Assembly: GCF_020510585.1 (NCBI RefSeq)
Contig: NZ_CP075190.1
Location: 1,734,001 to 1,798,000 of the forward strand
DNA from: Ferribacterium limneticum
Lineage (GTDB): Bacteria > Pseudomonadota > Gammaproteobacteria > Burkholderiales > Rhodocyclaceae
DNA: 64,000 bases
Direction: 5' to 3'
Made by a program: the position numbers and the translations under genes. The number at the start of each line of letters is the position of its first letter. Position 1 is the first letter of the stretch. Of the stretch, positions 33,794 through 42,550 are shown in pieces. Under the pieces are notes generated by a model, which did no database searches, was not told the origin of the DNA, and was given only the letters and a program-made list of their open reading frames with translations.

Positions 33794-34782
33794 ACCCAGC
33801 CTCCGACGTCCAGGTCGATGTCATCATCCTGTCCTGGAACCGCCCGGACGACACCATCGCCGCCATTGCCAGCGCCGCCGAACAGGAGGGTGTCGTCCAG
33901 CGCATCCTGATCGTCGACCAGGGCAGCGAAGCCGATAACCTGTGCCAGCTCGAGGCCTACCTGGCCGGCGTGCCGAACGCGACGCTCAAGAAGCTCGGCC
34001 GCAACAGCGGCGTCGCCGGCGGCCGCAACATCGCCTCGGCGATGGGCTGCGCGCCCATCATCGTAGCCCTCGACAGCGATGCCATCTTCGCTGACTGCCA
34101 TGTTCTTGCAGTCGCTGTCGCCCATCTGGATTCCCACCCGGAACTCTGCGCCATCGGTTTCCGGATCGACAACTATTACACCGGCGAGAACGACGCCGCT
34201 GCCTGGGACTACCCGCCGGGATGCCGGCCCGACACCGGCTTTCCGACGACGCGCTTCATGGGCGGCGGCCATGCCCTGCGACGCAGCGTGTTCGAGGCGG
34301 TAGGTGCGTACGACGATCGCCTGTTCTTCTGCGGGGAGGAAGTGGACCTCTGCTACCGCATGCTCAACACCGGCTATCGCATTGCCTACGTGCCCGAGGT
34401 CGCCATCCGCCATAAAAGTTCGCCCGAGGAGCGGGTGGTTTGGGGTCGCGGACGCTATTACTACACCGTACGCAACAACCTGTATTCGGCCTACAAGTTC
34501 GGCACGCCATTGCCGCGACTGCTGCTGGGCGCCTCCGCCTTCGTCGTGCGGGGGGTGCGCAACCGCGTCCTGCCGTCAGCGCTGCGCGGTCTGGTCGATG
34601 CGCTGGGCATGTGCCGGGCTTATCGACAGGGTCTCAATCTGGAAAAACGCAATGGTGGCTTTGGCAACCCGGTTTATGCGCTCAACCGGGAAACCCGGCG
34701 CTACATCCGCCAGTGCGAACCAACCCGGCAGGAACCGTTGTTTGCCAAGGTCCTCCGCCAGTTCACCCGCCTGCCGAACTAG
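33790..34782 (+). CDS. Glycosyltransferase family 2 (rhamnosyltransferase-like)
   Basis: 330 aa, ATGA overlap. 'VDVIILSWNRPDDTIAAIAS', 'RILIVDQGSEADNLCQL', 'NSGVAGGRNIASAMG' and DxD 'VALDSDAIFAD', followed by 'FMGGGHALRRSVFEAVGAYD' and 'FFCGEEVDLCYRMLNTGYRI' (ED-x-DL-like acceptor motif), the WcaA/rhamnosyltransferase pattern. A C-terminal amphipathic region may attach it to the membrane. Last of the tightly coupled, high-GC first block. Confidence 0.88.
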   Translation: MNPASDVQVDVIILSWNRPDDTIAAIASAAEQEGVVQRILIVDQGSEADNLCQLEAYLAGVPNATLKKLGRNSGVAGGRNIASAMGCAPIIVALDSDAIFADCHVLAVAVAHLDSHPELCAIGFRIDNYYTGENDAAAWDYPPGCRPDTGFPTTRFMGGGHALRRSVFEAVGAYDDRLFFCGEEVDLCYRMLNTGYRIAYVPEVAIRHKSSPEERVVWGRGRYYYTVRNNLYSAYKFGTPLPRLLLGASAFVVRGVRNRVLPSALRGLVDALGMCRAYRQGLNLEKRNGGFGNPVYALNRETRRYIRQCEPTRQEPLFAKVLRQFTRLPN

Positions 34783-34793
34783 GGAGGTAAACC

Positions 34794-35432
34794 ATGACTG
34801 ATCTTTCGATACAGGTTGACAAAAGACACTATGCGTTCAGCCGCTACATGTCCAAAGCTCGCTGGAGCAGCATTTGGCATCAGCTTGATGAAATTCAGAT
34901 ACTCGCCCCCGAAATCGTCCTCGAAATCGGACCAGGCCCAGGCTTGTTCAAGACGCTGGCCGCAACATTTGGCATCACCGTCGAAACGCTGGATATCGAT
35001 CCGGGGCTGAATCCAGATCATGTCGGTTCGGCAACCGCCATGCCTTTTGCTGATGCCTCCTATGATGTCGTTTGTGCATTTCAGATGCTTGAGCACCTGC
35101 CCTATGAAGAATCATTGCGGGCATTTGCCGAAATGGTTCGCGTCAGCCGGCGACATGTGGTGATCAGCCTCCCCGACGCACGAACAGTGTGGCGCTATGA
35201 AATTCATATTCCGAAGTTCGGGCCTCGTGTTTTTTTCATCCCCAAGCCGCAACTGAATTCGACTGTCCACGAATTCGATGGCCAGCATTATTGGGAGATC
35301 AATAAGCGAGGTTATCGGCTTGCACGGATCATTGCCGATTTCACAAAGCAGATTGGCTTAATAAAAACCTATCGGAGTCCGGGGTATCCATTTCACCGTT
35401 TTTTCGTATTTGAAAGGAACGGTTTTGACTAA
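34794..35432 (+). CDS. Class I SAM-dependent methyltransferase
   Basis: 212 aa, ATG 34794 with GGGAGGT upstream. 'IVLEIGPGPGLFKTLAATFG' is motif I; 'VETLDIDPGLNPDHVGSATA' and 'YDVVCAFQMLEHLPYEESL' follow. Probably methylates a sugar of the EPS or its carrier. It looks more AT-rich than the preceding genes and starts the block 34794-37827, which seems compositionally different. Confidence 0.85.
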   Translation: MTDLSIQVDKRHYAFSRYMSKARWSSIWHQLDEIQILAPEIVLEIGPGPGLFKTLAATFGITVETLDIDPGLNPDHVGSATAMPFADASYDVVCAFQMLEHLPYEESLRAFAEMVRVSRRHVVISLPDARTVWRYEIHIPKFGPRVFFIPKPQLNSTVHEFDGQHYWEINKRGYRLARIIADFTKQIGLIKTYRSPGYPFHRFFVFERNGFD

Positions 35433-35498
35433 GTTAGCCCGCCTCTCCGCGATGGTGCTCAGTCAAACCGAATCGTCTTTCAGAACAGGGACTCGGTC

Positions 35499-36929
35499 GT
35501 GAGCACCATCAGAAGCGCACGTTGGGTGGCGCTCTCACAAGGCGGCCGCGTAGCGATCCAGTTGGTTGGTCTGGTCGTTTTGGCGCGCCTGTTGCCTGCC
35601 ACCGATTATGGACTCATGGCCATGGCCACCGTCGTGACAAATTTCGCTTTGTTATTGCGTGATCTCGGTACTGCCGCGGCCATTATCCAGAAGATAGATC
35701 TACGCGAAGAGACGAAAGCAACGGTGTTCTGGCTAAACGTCATGATGGGTTTGCTGCTTTCCCTGGCCCTATTTGTCTGCGCCCCACTGATTGCACGATA
35801 TTTTGCCGCCGCCGAGTTGGTTCCTGTACTCAGCATGTTGTCCATCGCGTTGCCCTTGGCCAGCAGCGGGGCAGTACACCAGGCCTTGTTGGAACGCCGG
35901 TCAGCGTTCCGCGAACTCACCTGCATCGAGATTGGATCGTCCCTGGCCGGGCTGCTGGCAGCCATCGTCGCCGCGCTTTCTGACGCTGGAGTTTACAGTC
36001 TTGTCATCCAGTCCATCCTGACCGCAGGGGTGTCCTCCATCCTGTTGTGGATCGTCTCCGGGTGGCGTCCAGCGACCCTGCCGTCGTGGCGCGAGTTGCA
36101 CGGCCTGATGGGTTTCAGCGGCAATTTGACCCTGTTCAATTTCATCAACTACTTCTCGCGCAACGCCGATGGGATGATCGTCGGACGCTATCTGGGCGCG
36201 GCTGCGTTGGGGTCCTATTCGCTGGCCTACAAGCTCATGTTATTCCCGGTTCAGAATGTGACACTGGCTGCCAGCAGGGCGCTTTACCCGGTCTTGAGCC
36301 GGCAACAGAACACTCCGGAAGTCATGGCTCGGCTTTATCTCCGAACGGTCTCCTTGATCGCTCTGGTCACCGCGCCTTTGATGGTGGGCCTGATGGTTTT
36401 GCGTGAGCCATTTGTCCGAGTGGTGTTCGGCCCGGGTTGGCCGATCGTGCCGGAAATTCTGGCCTGGCTGGCGCCGACCGGGTTCATTCAGTCAATTGTG
36501 AGTTCCACCGGTACGGTTTTCATGGCGCGTAGCCGCACCAACGTAATGGCATGGCTCGGTACATTCAACGCCGTCCTGACAGTTACGGCCTTTGCAGTGG
36601 GGGCGCAATTTGGCGTGATCGGAGTGGCGGCATTCTATTTCGCCGCGAATGTTCTCCACGCGATCCCCTGTCTGTTTTTTGCGATGCGGACCCTGGAGAC
36701 GTCGCCAAGATTACTGCTGAAAGCCATTGTAGTGCCGGTCGCCAGCGCGCTCCTCATGGGGCTTGGCCTTGTCGTGCTGCAAGAATTGTTTTCGCCCCTG
36801 CGGGTGGGGGACTTTACCGGTCTGGCAATGAGTTTTGTGGCTGGAGGGCTGATGTATGGATTCCTTGTCGTTGTGGTCTTCCGGCAGGATTTGGCAGACC
36901 TCCGAATGTTTATGAGCCCGGCACATTAG
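35499..36929 (+). CDS. Polysaccharide flippase, Wzx/WzxC type (lipopolysaccharide biosynthesis protein)
   Basis: 476 aa, GTG start at 35499. About 12-14 TM helices of the MOP superfamily. 'SARWVALSQGGRVAIQLVGL', 'TDYGLMAMATVVTNFALLLR', 'DLGTAAAIIQ' and 'NYFSRNADGMIVGRYLGAAA' match the WzxC/TuaB branch. It turns the lipid-linked repeat unit to the periplasmic side of the inner membrane. Together with the polymerase at 27075 and the co-polymerase EpsF it defines a Wzx/Wzy-dependent route. Confidence 0.9.
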   Translation: MSTIRSARWVALSQGGRVAIQLVGLVVLARLLPATDYGLMAMATVVTNFALLLRDLGTAAAIIQKIDLREETKATVFWLNVMMGLLLSLALFVCAPLIARYFAAAELVPVLSMLSIALPLASSGAVHQALLERRSAFRELTCIEIGSSLAGLLAAIVAALSDAGVYSLVIQSILTAGVSSILLWIVSGWRPATLPSWRELHGLMGFSGNLTLFNFINYFSRNADGMIVGRYLGAAALGSYSLAYKLMLFPVQNVTLAASRALYPVLSRQQNTPEVMARLYLRTVSLIALVTAPLMVGLMVLREPFVRVVFGPGWPIVPEILAWLAPTGFIQSIVSSTGTVFMARSRTNVMAWLGTFNAVLTVTAFAVGAQFGVIGVAAFYFAANVLHAIPCLFFAMRTLETSPRLLLKAIVVPVASALLMGLGLVVLQELFSPLRVGDFTGLAMSFVAGGLMYGFLVVVVFRQDLADLRMFMSPAH

Positions 36930-36975
36930 CCCCGAACTACCCAGATCCCAGACATCGCACCTCTATTGGAATCCA

Positions 36976-37827
36976 ATGCTCGTCACTATTTATATTCCGA
37001 CAAAAGATCGTGTTGACAGCCTCGCCCGGTCTATTGAATCGGCATTGAACCAGACTTATCGGGATATCGAGGTTATTGTCATCAATGATGGCTCAACCGA
37101 TGGCACCCAAGAATATCTCGCCAATTTAGCCATCCGCGACGCCCGGGTCAGGACAATTAATAATTCCGAACCCCGTGGAGCGCCCGCGGCGCGAAATATG
37201 GCAGTCAATCTGGCCCAAGGGCATTTTGTCACCGGACTGGATGATGACGATTGCTTCGAGCCCGAACGCATATCGGCATTTGTCGCCTATTGGGAACTGC
37301 TTGCTCGGCATGGAATAACACCATCCTGCCTATATGCCCAAGACAGGATCGTCGATGGAAAAACCAACAATCGGGTGACCAAGAAGCCCGGGCATGTCGA
37401 GTATGAAGATCTGTTCGATCACAACTATCTGGGCAACCAGATATTCGCTCCCCGTCATCACCTGGTGGACGCCGGATTGTTTGACGAAGAATTACCTGCC
37501 TGGCAGGACCTGGAGTTTTTTATGCGGGTCTTGAAAAAATTCGGCACGGCCCATTTGCTGGATATGGTCACCCATGTTTTTGATGATTCTCCGCGCTCGG
37601 ATCGCATCTCGCAACAATCCAGAAACAAGCTGAGTAGCGCATTCCGCAAGGTGGTCCACAAACACGCACCTGCCTGCCGTCGCCAGAGGCAGCGGCTATT
37701 TCTACAGATATTTGACCCTTATTACGGATTTCGCCCTCGCCCTGGCGACTGGATTGATTTCATGCGGGACGGTATTTGGCTGGTGGGCATGCTGCGGCTG
37801 GCCAAAGCGGCAATCAGGAAATATTAG
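36976..37827 (+). CDS. Glycosyltransferase family 2
   Basis: 283 aa. 'VTIYIPTKDRVDSLARSIES', 'DIEVIVINDGSTDGTQEYLA', 'RGAPAARNMAVNLAQG' and DxD 'GLDDDDCFEPERI' define a GT-A fold; 'LPAWQDLEFFMRVLKKFGTA' is the acceptor helix. No TM segments. The region looks AT-richer. Stop TAG at 37825 is directly followed by the small ORF ATG. Confidence 0.88.
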   Translation: MLVTIYIPTKDRVDSLARSIESALNQTYRDIEVIVINDGSTDGTQEYLANLAIRDARVRTINNSEPRGAPAARNMAVNLAQGHFVTGLDDDDCFEPERISAFVAYWELLARHGITPSCLYAQDRIVDGKTNNRVTKKPGHVEYEDLFDHNYLGNQIFAPRHHLVDAGLFDEELPAWQDLEFFMRVLKKFGTAHLLDMVTHVFDDSPRSDRISQQSRNKLSSAFRKVVHKHAPACRRQRQRLFLQIFDPYYGFRPRPGDWIDFMRDGIWLVGMLRLAKAAIRKY

Positions 37828-37905
37828 ATGAAATTCTTAATTGACCTATTTCCTGCCCTTTTCCTGCAAGCCACGCGCAACAAGCCGAAGTCGGGCTGTC
37901 CATGA
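37828..37905 (+). CDS. 25-codon ORF between glycosyltransferase and WcaJ genes; yciB-like start
   Basis: Starts at the base after the previous stop and ends in ATGA with the WcaJ start, so it could couple translation of the two genes. The first nine residues, 'MKFLIDLFP', resemble the N-terminus of septation protein A (YciB, usually MKFLFDLFP), after which the similarity stops. It is either a small leader peptide or a truncated yciB start left by a rearrangement. Confidence 0.4.
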   Translation: MKFLIDLFPALFLQATRNKPKSGCP

Positions 37906-39305
37906 ACAAGGTCGCCAATTCCCTGCGCAATCCCCTGTCCCGGCGGGTCTATCCGGTCGCCGTGGTGGTCGAAGCCTTCGTGCCACCGCTGCTTGCTGTG
38001 GCCATCCTGTTTGCTGCCGCGATGGCCGGCGGCTTCGATCCAGCCGACAACATTCTCGGCCTGGCTGTGTTTTCGCTGACCTTCCCCGGCCGCTTCCATC
38101 TCAAACAACCGGTCTGGGCGATGGTCCGCAAGACGGTGGTCGGCTGGTTGTTCCTGGCCTCACTGCTGCTCCTTTTTGCCTACGGCAGCGGTTATCTCGC
38201 CTACTTCACGCGCCCGGCCATTCTCGTCTGGCTTGCCCTGACCCCGCTCGCACTGGTCGCGGCCAATGGGCTGGCCCGGACGATCGTTCCCGGCGTCCTC
38301 GCTCTCGAGCGCAACCGGCGCCGGGCGGTGATCGTCGGCTGTAACGCGACCAGCCAGCGGCTGGCGCAAAGCTTCACCAACGACGCCTCGCTCGGCGTGC
38401 GCTTTCTCGGCTACTTCGACGACCGCAACGGGGCGCGTCTGGACGGCGAGTGCCAGGACCGCGATCAGGACTGCGGCCTAGGATCGCTCACCGAACTTGT
38501 CGCCTACGCCAAATCGCACCACGTCGACCAGATCTACCTGGCGCTACCGCTGGGCGAGCAGTCGCGCATGCTGGCCCTGCTCGACGACCTCAAGGACACC
38601 ACGGCCTCGATTTACTTCGTTCCCGATATTTTTGTCACCGACCTGATTCAGGGCCGGGTCGACAGCATCGGCGACACGCCGATCGTGGCGGTCTGCGAAA
38701 CGCCGTTCACCGGCTTCAATGGCTTCCTAAAACGGAGTAGCGACATCGTGCTGGCCTTGCTGATCCTGATCCTGATTTCGCCGCTGCTGCTCGTCGTGGC
38801 GGTCGGCGTCAAGTTCATGTCGCCCGGGCCGGCCTTCTTCACGCAGCGGCGCTACGGCCTGGACGGCCGCGAGGTGGTCGTCTACAAGTTCCGCTCGATG
38901 ACGGTCACCGAGGACGGCGACAAGAGCTACACCCAGGTCACCCGCGGCGACCCCCGCGTCCCGCCGTTCGGCGCCCTGATCCGCAAGGGCTCGCTCGACG
39001 AGTTGCCGCAGTTCATCAACGTCCTGCAGGGCCGGATGAGCATCGTCGGCCCGCGGCCGCACGCGATTGCCGTCAACGAGCAGTACCGCAAGCTGATCCC
39101 CGGCTACATGGTCCGCCACAAGGTGCGCCCGGGCATCACCGGCTGGGCCCAGGTCAATGGCTATCGTGGTGGCGACGATCTGGAACACATGCGCGGCCGC
39201 ATCGAGTGCGACCTGGAATACCTGCGCAACTGGTCGCTCGGGCTCGATCTGCGGATCATCCTGCGCACCATCGTGCTGGTATTCCGGGACGTCCGGGCTT
39301 TCTGA
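37902..39305 (+). CDS. Undecaprenyl-phosphate glucose-1-phosphate transferase (WcaJ/WbaP family)
   Basis: 467 aa. Four N-terminal TM helices, a Rossmann-like CoA-binding-like domain ('RRAVIVGCNATSQRLAQSFT'), another TM ('SSDIVLALLILILISPLLLV') and the catalytic sugar transferase domain: 'GPAFFTQRRYGLDGREVVVY', 'KFRSMTV', 'RKGSLDELPQFINVLQGRMS', 'IVGPRPHAIAVNEQYRKLI' and 'RPGITGWAQVNGYRG'. It starts each repeat unit by moving a sugar-1-phosphate (glucose in WcaJ; the exact sugar is inferred) to undecaprenyl phosphate. It marks the second high-GC block of the locus. Confidence 0.94.
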   Translation: MNKVANSLRNPLSRRVYPVAVVVEAFVPPLLAVAILFAAAMAGGFDPADNILGLAVFSLTFPGRFHLKQPVWAMVRKTVVGWLFLASLLLLFAYGSGYLAYFTRPAILVWLALTPLALVAANGLARTIVPGVLALERNRRRAVIVGCNATSQRLAQSFTNDASLGVRFLGYFDDRNGARLDGECQDRDQDCGLGSLTELVAYAKSHHVDQIYLALPLGEQSRMLALLDDLKDTTASIYFVPDIFVTDLIQGRVDSIGDTPIVAVCETPFTGFNGFLKRSSDIVLALLILILISPLLLVVAVGVKFMSPGPAFFTQRRYGLDGREVVVYKFRSMTVTEDGDKSYTQVTRGDPRVPPFGALIRKGSLDELPQFINVLQGRMSIVGPRPHAIAVNEQYRKLIPGYMVRHKVRPGITGWAQVNGYRGGDDLEHMRGRIECDLEYLRNWSLGLDLRIILRTIVLVFRDVRAF

Positions 39306-39324
39306 GGCGGATTCGGGACACAAA

Positions 39325-40767
39325 ATGGCCATCACCTCGCTGACCTTCCTCCTCTTCGTCGCTGCCGTCGTCGTCGCCTTCCACCTCGGCAGTTCGGCAC
39401 GCTATCGGCAATGGGTGTTCGCCGCCGCCAACGCCGTCTTCATCGCCAGCCAGGTGAGCACGGCGCCGGCCCTGGCGCCGCTGCTGATTTTCGTCGCCCT
39501 CGGCTATCCTGCGGTGCACTGGCTGCGCCGCGGCCCGGGCTGGGGGCTGGTCCTCTGCCTGGTGCTGACCATCGCTGCCTTCGTCGTCCTCAAGCGCTAC
39601 GCCTTCCTCGACGGCCTCCTCGAACTGCCGTTCCCCTACCTGAGCATGGGGCTCTCCTATGTCCTGTTCCGCCTGATCCACCTGATGGTCGACGCGCAGA
39701 GCGGCGAGTTGCCGGCGGCGATCAGTCCGCTGCGCTATTTCAACTACAATTGTAATTTCCTCTGCTTCGTCTCCGGGCCGATCCAGCGCTACCCGGATTT
39801 CACCGCCACCGACGGTCCGTCGGTGGTCCTCGACGAGGCCCGGGTGTTCGCCGCCTTCGCCCGGGTAGTACGCGGCTTCCTCAAGGTGGCGGTGATCTCG
39901 GCCGGCCTCAACTACGTCTTCGGTCAGCTCTCGCCGCCGCTGCTCGCCGCCGAGGCGCTACCCGGGGTGCGCTTCGCCGCCACTTTCGGCGCAGCGGCGG
40001 TGCTCTACACCCTTTACCTCTATTTCAATTTCTCCGGCTACATGGACATCGTGATCGGCATCGGCAGCCTGCTCGGGCAGAACCTGCCGGAGAACTTCCG
40101 CCAACCCTTTGCCGCCCGCAATTTCCTTGATTTCTGGACGCGCTGGCACATCACGCTCTCCGAGTGGTTCAAGACCTATCTGTTCAACCCGCTGCTCAAG
40201 GCACTGGCCGGGCGTTTCCATTCTCCGCGAGCAATGCCCTGGCTGGCCGTGCTGGCCTTCTTCCTGACCTTCCTGGTGATGGGCCTGTGGCATGGCACGA
40301 CTGCAGTTTTTGTCGCCTACGGCTTGCTGCTTGGCGGCGGCGCCGCCGCCAACAAGCTGTGGCAGTTGGCCATGACTCGACGCCTGGGCAAGGGCGGCTA
40401 TCGGGCGCTGGCCGAGCAGCCCATCTACCGCAGCCTCTGCCGCGGTGCCACGTTCGCCTATTTTGCGCTGGCCCTGGTCTGCCTGTGGGTCGATCTGGCC
40501 CAGCTCGGCGGCCTGTTGCGCACGCTGGGGGCGGCCGGCGTCGCCGCCAGTTTCGTAGTGATCGCGCTCGCCGGCGCCCTGGTATTGCCAGCCCTGGATT
40601 TCGTCACGGCCACGCTGCGGCGTGCCGGTGCCGGCCTGGCGCTGAAGGCCGCCAGCCCGGCTGGCTTCGTCAGCCGCAACGCCGCGCTCGCCGCGCAGGT
40701 ACTGCTGATCCTGATGGCATCCTCCTTCTTCCACAAGGCGCCCGAGTTCGTGTACCGGGCCTTCTAG
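39325..40767 (+). CDS. MBOAT family O-acyltransferase
   Basis: 480 aa from ATG 39325. About 11 TM helices. 'FSGYMDIVIGIGSLLGQNLP' and 'FWTRWHITLSEWFKTYLFNP' are the conserved cytoplasmic signature, and the catalytic His lies in 'GLWHGTTAVFVAYG'. Relatives (AlgI, DltB) pass acyl groups across the membrane for polysaccharide or teichoic acid O-acylation. The SGNH-type gene next door supplies the usual periplasmic partner. Confidence 0.92.
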   Translation: MAITSLTFLLFVAAVVVAFHLGSSARYRQWVFAAANAVFIASQVSTAPALAPLLIFVALGYPAVHWLRRGPGWGLVLCLVLTIAAFVVLKRYAFLDGLLELPFPYLSMGLSYVLFRLIHLMVDAQSGELPAAISPLRYFNYNCNFLCFVSGPIQRYPDFTATDGPSVVLDEARVFAAFARVVRGFLKVAVISAGLNYVFGQLSPPLLAAEALPGVRFAATFGAAAVLYTLYLYFNFSGYMDIVIGIGSLLGQNLPENFRQPFAARNFLDFWTRWHITLSEWFKTYLFNPLLKALAGRFHSPRAMPWLAVLAFFLTFLVMGLWHGTTAVFVAYGLLLGGGAAANKLWQLAMTRRLGKGGYRALAEQPIYRSLCRGATFAYFALALVCLWVDLAQLGGLLRTLGAAGVAASFVVIALAGALVLPALDFVTATLRRAGAGLALKAASPAGFVSRNAALAAQVLLILMASSFFHKAPEFVYRAF

Positions 40768-40769
40768 CC

Positions 40770-41825
40770 ATGACAATCATCCTGCGCCAGGCGGCGATCC
40801 TGCTCCTCTTTCTGCTCCTGCTCTACGGTCTGGCCCTCGCCATTGCCGTGCCGGCCATGCCGCGGCCGGGCGAGGCCAATCTCGATACCGCTGCGGCCGC
40901 CCGCTCGCCGTTCATGACCGAGCCGAAATACGCCTTCCTCAACCGCAGCCAGCTCGATAGCTCCGACGACAAGGCCATCCTGCTTGGCGCCTCCAATATG
41001 CTTGCCGGTTTTCGCCCGGTCCGGCTGCAGGGCCTGGTACCGGGAGCGAAGGTGCACAACCTGGCGATTGGCGGCGCCAACATGACCGAGGTGCGCCAGA
41101 TGGTGGACCTGGTGCTCGAAGTGCAGAGCCCGTTGGCGCAGCGTCACAATGTCTTCGTTATCGGTGTCTGGTACGGGTTGTTTGCCGACGACCGGGCGCG
41201 CTGGTACACGCCGGATCGCCACCCCGGCGATACCGACCTCGATATCGAGCGCTACCGCTACGGCTTTTATCGCCGTACCACTAACGGGCCGGTGGCCTTA
41301 CTGCCGCCAGCCTGGCTCGATGCAGGCGTTACCTTGATCATGCCCTTCCTGCTCGTTGACCGCCTGGCCCGCGATGCCGGCAAGGTGCTGCGCCCGGCCC
41401 GCGCCGTCGCCGCGCCGACCGAGCAAGCGGCGGTGCCGAGTGCCGAGCGCCAGGGTCAGTACCTGGCGTTCTGGGAAGACTACATGGGCGGCAGCGGCCG
41501 TCTCGACACGGCACCCTTTGTTGCCTTGGCGCAAACCGTCGACACCATCGCCGCCACGGGCGGGCGGGTGCTGCTCGTCGATCTGCCGCTGCCGCGCTGG
41601 CATGCCAGCGCCTCGCCTTATGAAGCGAGTTACCGCCGGCATTGGTTGGCTCTGCAGCAGCAACTGGCGGGGAGGGACGGCGTCGCTTTCCTGAGCCTGA
41701 GCGACGCCGACCGGCCGGAGGATTTTTCCGACGAGGTGCACCCCAAACCGCGTGTCGCCGAGCGCTGGGCGGTGCGTCTGGCCGGTGCTTTGAACAGCGT
41801 TCCCGGGCCGCTCGCGATGCGATGA
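40770..41825 (+). CDS. SGNH-fold protein, AlgJ/AlgX/DltD-like partner of the MBOAT protein
   Basis: 351 aa, 2 bp after the MBOAT gene. Signal anchor ('AAILLLFLLLLYGLALAIAV'). SGNH residues: Ser in 'ILLGASNMLAGFRP' (block I) and the Asp/His pair in 'FSDEVHPKPRVAERW' (block V); 'HNLAIGGANMTEVRQM' occupies block II. Members of this group, periplasmic and membrane-tethered, move the acyl group from the MBOAT step to the polysaccharide. Acyl identity is not known. Confidence 0.82.
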   Translation: MTIILRQAAILLLFLLLLYGLALAIAVPAMPRPGEANLDTAAAARSPFMTEPKYAFLNRSQLDSSDDKAILLGASNMLAGFRPVRLQGLVPGAKVHNLAIGGANMTEVRQMVDLVLEVQSPLAQRHNVFVIGVWYGLFADDRARWYTPDRHPGDTDLDIERYRYGFYRRTTNGPVALLPPAWLDAGVTLIMPFLLVDRLARDAGKVLRPARAVAAPTEQAAVPSAERQGQYLAFWEDYMGGSGRLDTAPFVALAQTVDTIAATGGRVLLVDLPLPRWHASASPYEASYRRHWLALQQQLAGRDGVAFLSLSDADRPEDFSDEVHPKPRVAERWAVRLAGALNSVPGPLAMR

Positions 41826-41870
41826 ATGCCGAGCCTGACAGCAATTTTGACGATCGAAAAGGAGCCTGAA

Positions 41871-42122
41871 ATGCAAGCTGACAATAACCTGGCGAAGATA
41901 TACGCCAAACTGACCGAGATTTTCCGCGACGTCTTCGACGACGATGGACTGGAGGTGACGCCGTCTCTGACGGCGGCCGATGTCGACGAGTGGGACAGCC
42001 TGAATCACATCCGCTTGGTGGTGTCGATTGAGCGCGCTTTCGGGATGAGTTTCTCGGCGGCGCAGGTTGGCCGCCTTAAGAACGTCGGCGAATTCGCCGA
42101 GCTGATCGTCGCCAAGCAGTGA
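41871..42122 (+). CDS. Acyl carrier protein of the EPS acylation module
   Basis: 83 aa from ATG 41871 with AAAAGGAG upstream; the longer frame from 41826 lacks this. Phosphopantetheine Ser43 in 'DVDEWDSLNHIRLVVSIERA'. Of the type found with FkbH-like HAD proteins and small-acid activation systems. The stop TGA overlaps the MaoC ATG (ATGA). Confidence 0.92.
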   Translation: MQADNNLAKIYAKLTEIFRDVFDDDGLEVTPSLTAADVDEWDSLNHIRLVVSIERAFGMSFSAAQVGRLKNVGEFAELIVAKQ

Positions 42123-42550
42123 TGCTTCCGGATAGTCGTGCCATCGCCTGGAATGAGCTGGCAGCGGGGGCCGCCGCCAGCGTCGATTTCGTCATCAGCG
42201 CCGAGGAACTCGACCAATTTGCGGCCCTTTCCGGCGACTACAACCCGCTCCACGTTGACACCGAGTTCGCCCGCAGCAAGGGCTTCGAGGGGGCCGTGGT
42301 CCATGGGGCGCTGCTTGTCGCCAAGATTTCGCAACTGATCGGCATGTACCTGCCCGGCCGCGACAGCGTATGGACTGGCCTCGCGCTGCAATTCCGCAAG
42401 CCGCTCTACGTCGGGCGCCAGGCCCGGGTCGAAGCCATCGTCGAGCAGCTCTCGCCGGCGACCGGCATGGTGCTGCTCAAACTCAAGGTGCGCGCCGGGG
42501 ACACCCTGCTCGCCAAGGGCGAGGCGGAGGTGCTGCTTGTCCGGCCGTGA
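42122..42550 (+). CDS. MaoC-like (R)-specific enoyl hydratase/dehydratase
   Basis: 142 aa from ATG 42122. Hot-dog fold with the hydratase signature: Asp and His in 'ALSGDYNPLHVDTEFARSKG' and 'VVHGALLVAKISQLIGMYLP'. Catalyses reversible addition or removal of water on short 3-hydroxyacyl / enoyl thioesters. In this operon the thioester is probably ACP-bound. Its end overlaps the SDR gene. Confidence 0.88.
   Translation: MLPDSRAIAWNELAAGAAASVDFVISAEELDQFAALSGDYNPLHVDTEFARSKGFEGAVVHGALLVAKISQLIGMYLPGRDSVWTGLALQFRKPLYVGRQARVEAIVEQLSPATGMVLLKLKVRAGDTLLAKGEAEVLLVRP

Noticed and set aside
40164..40769. Upstream extension of the SGNH protein gene
   Set aside because: That frame is a shadow of the MBOAT gene; the signal anchor begins at ATG 40770.
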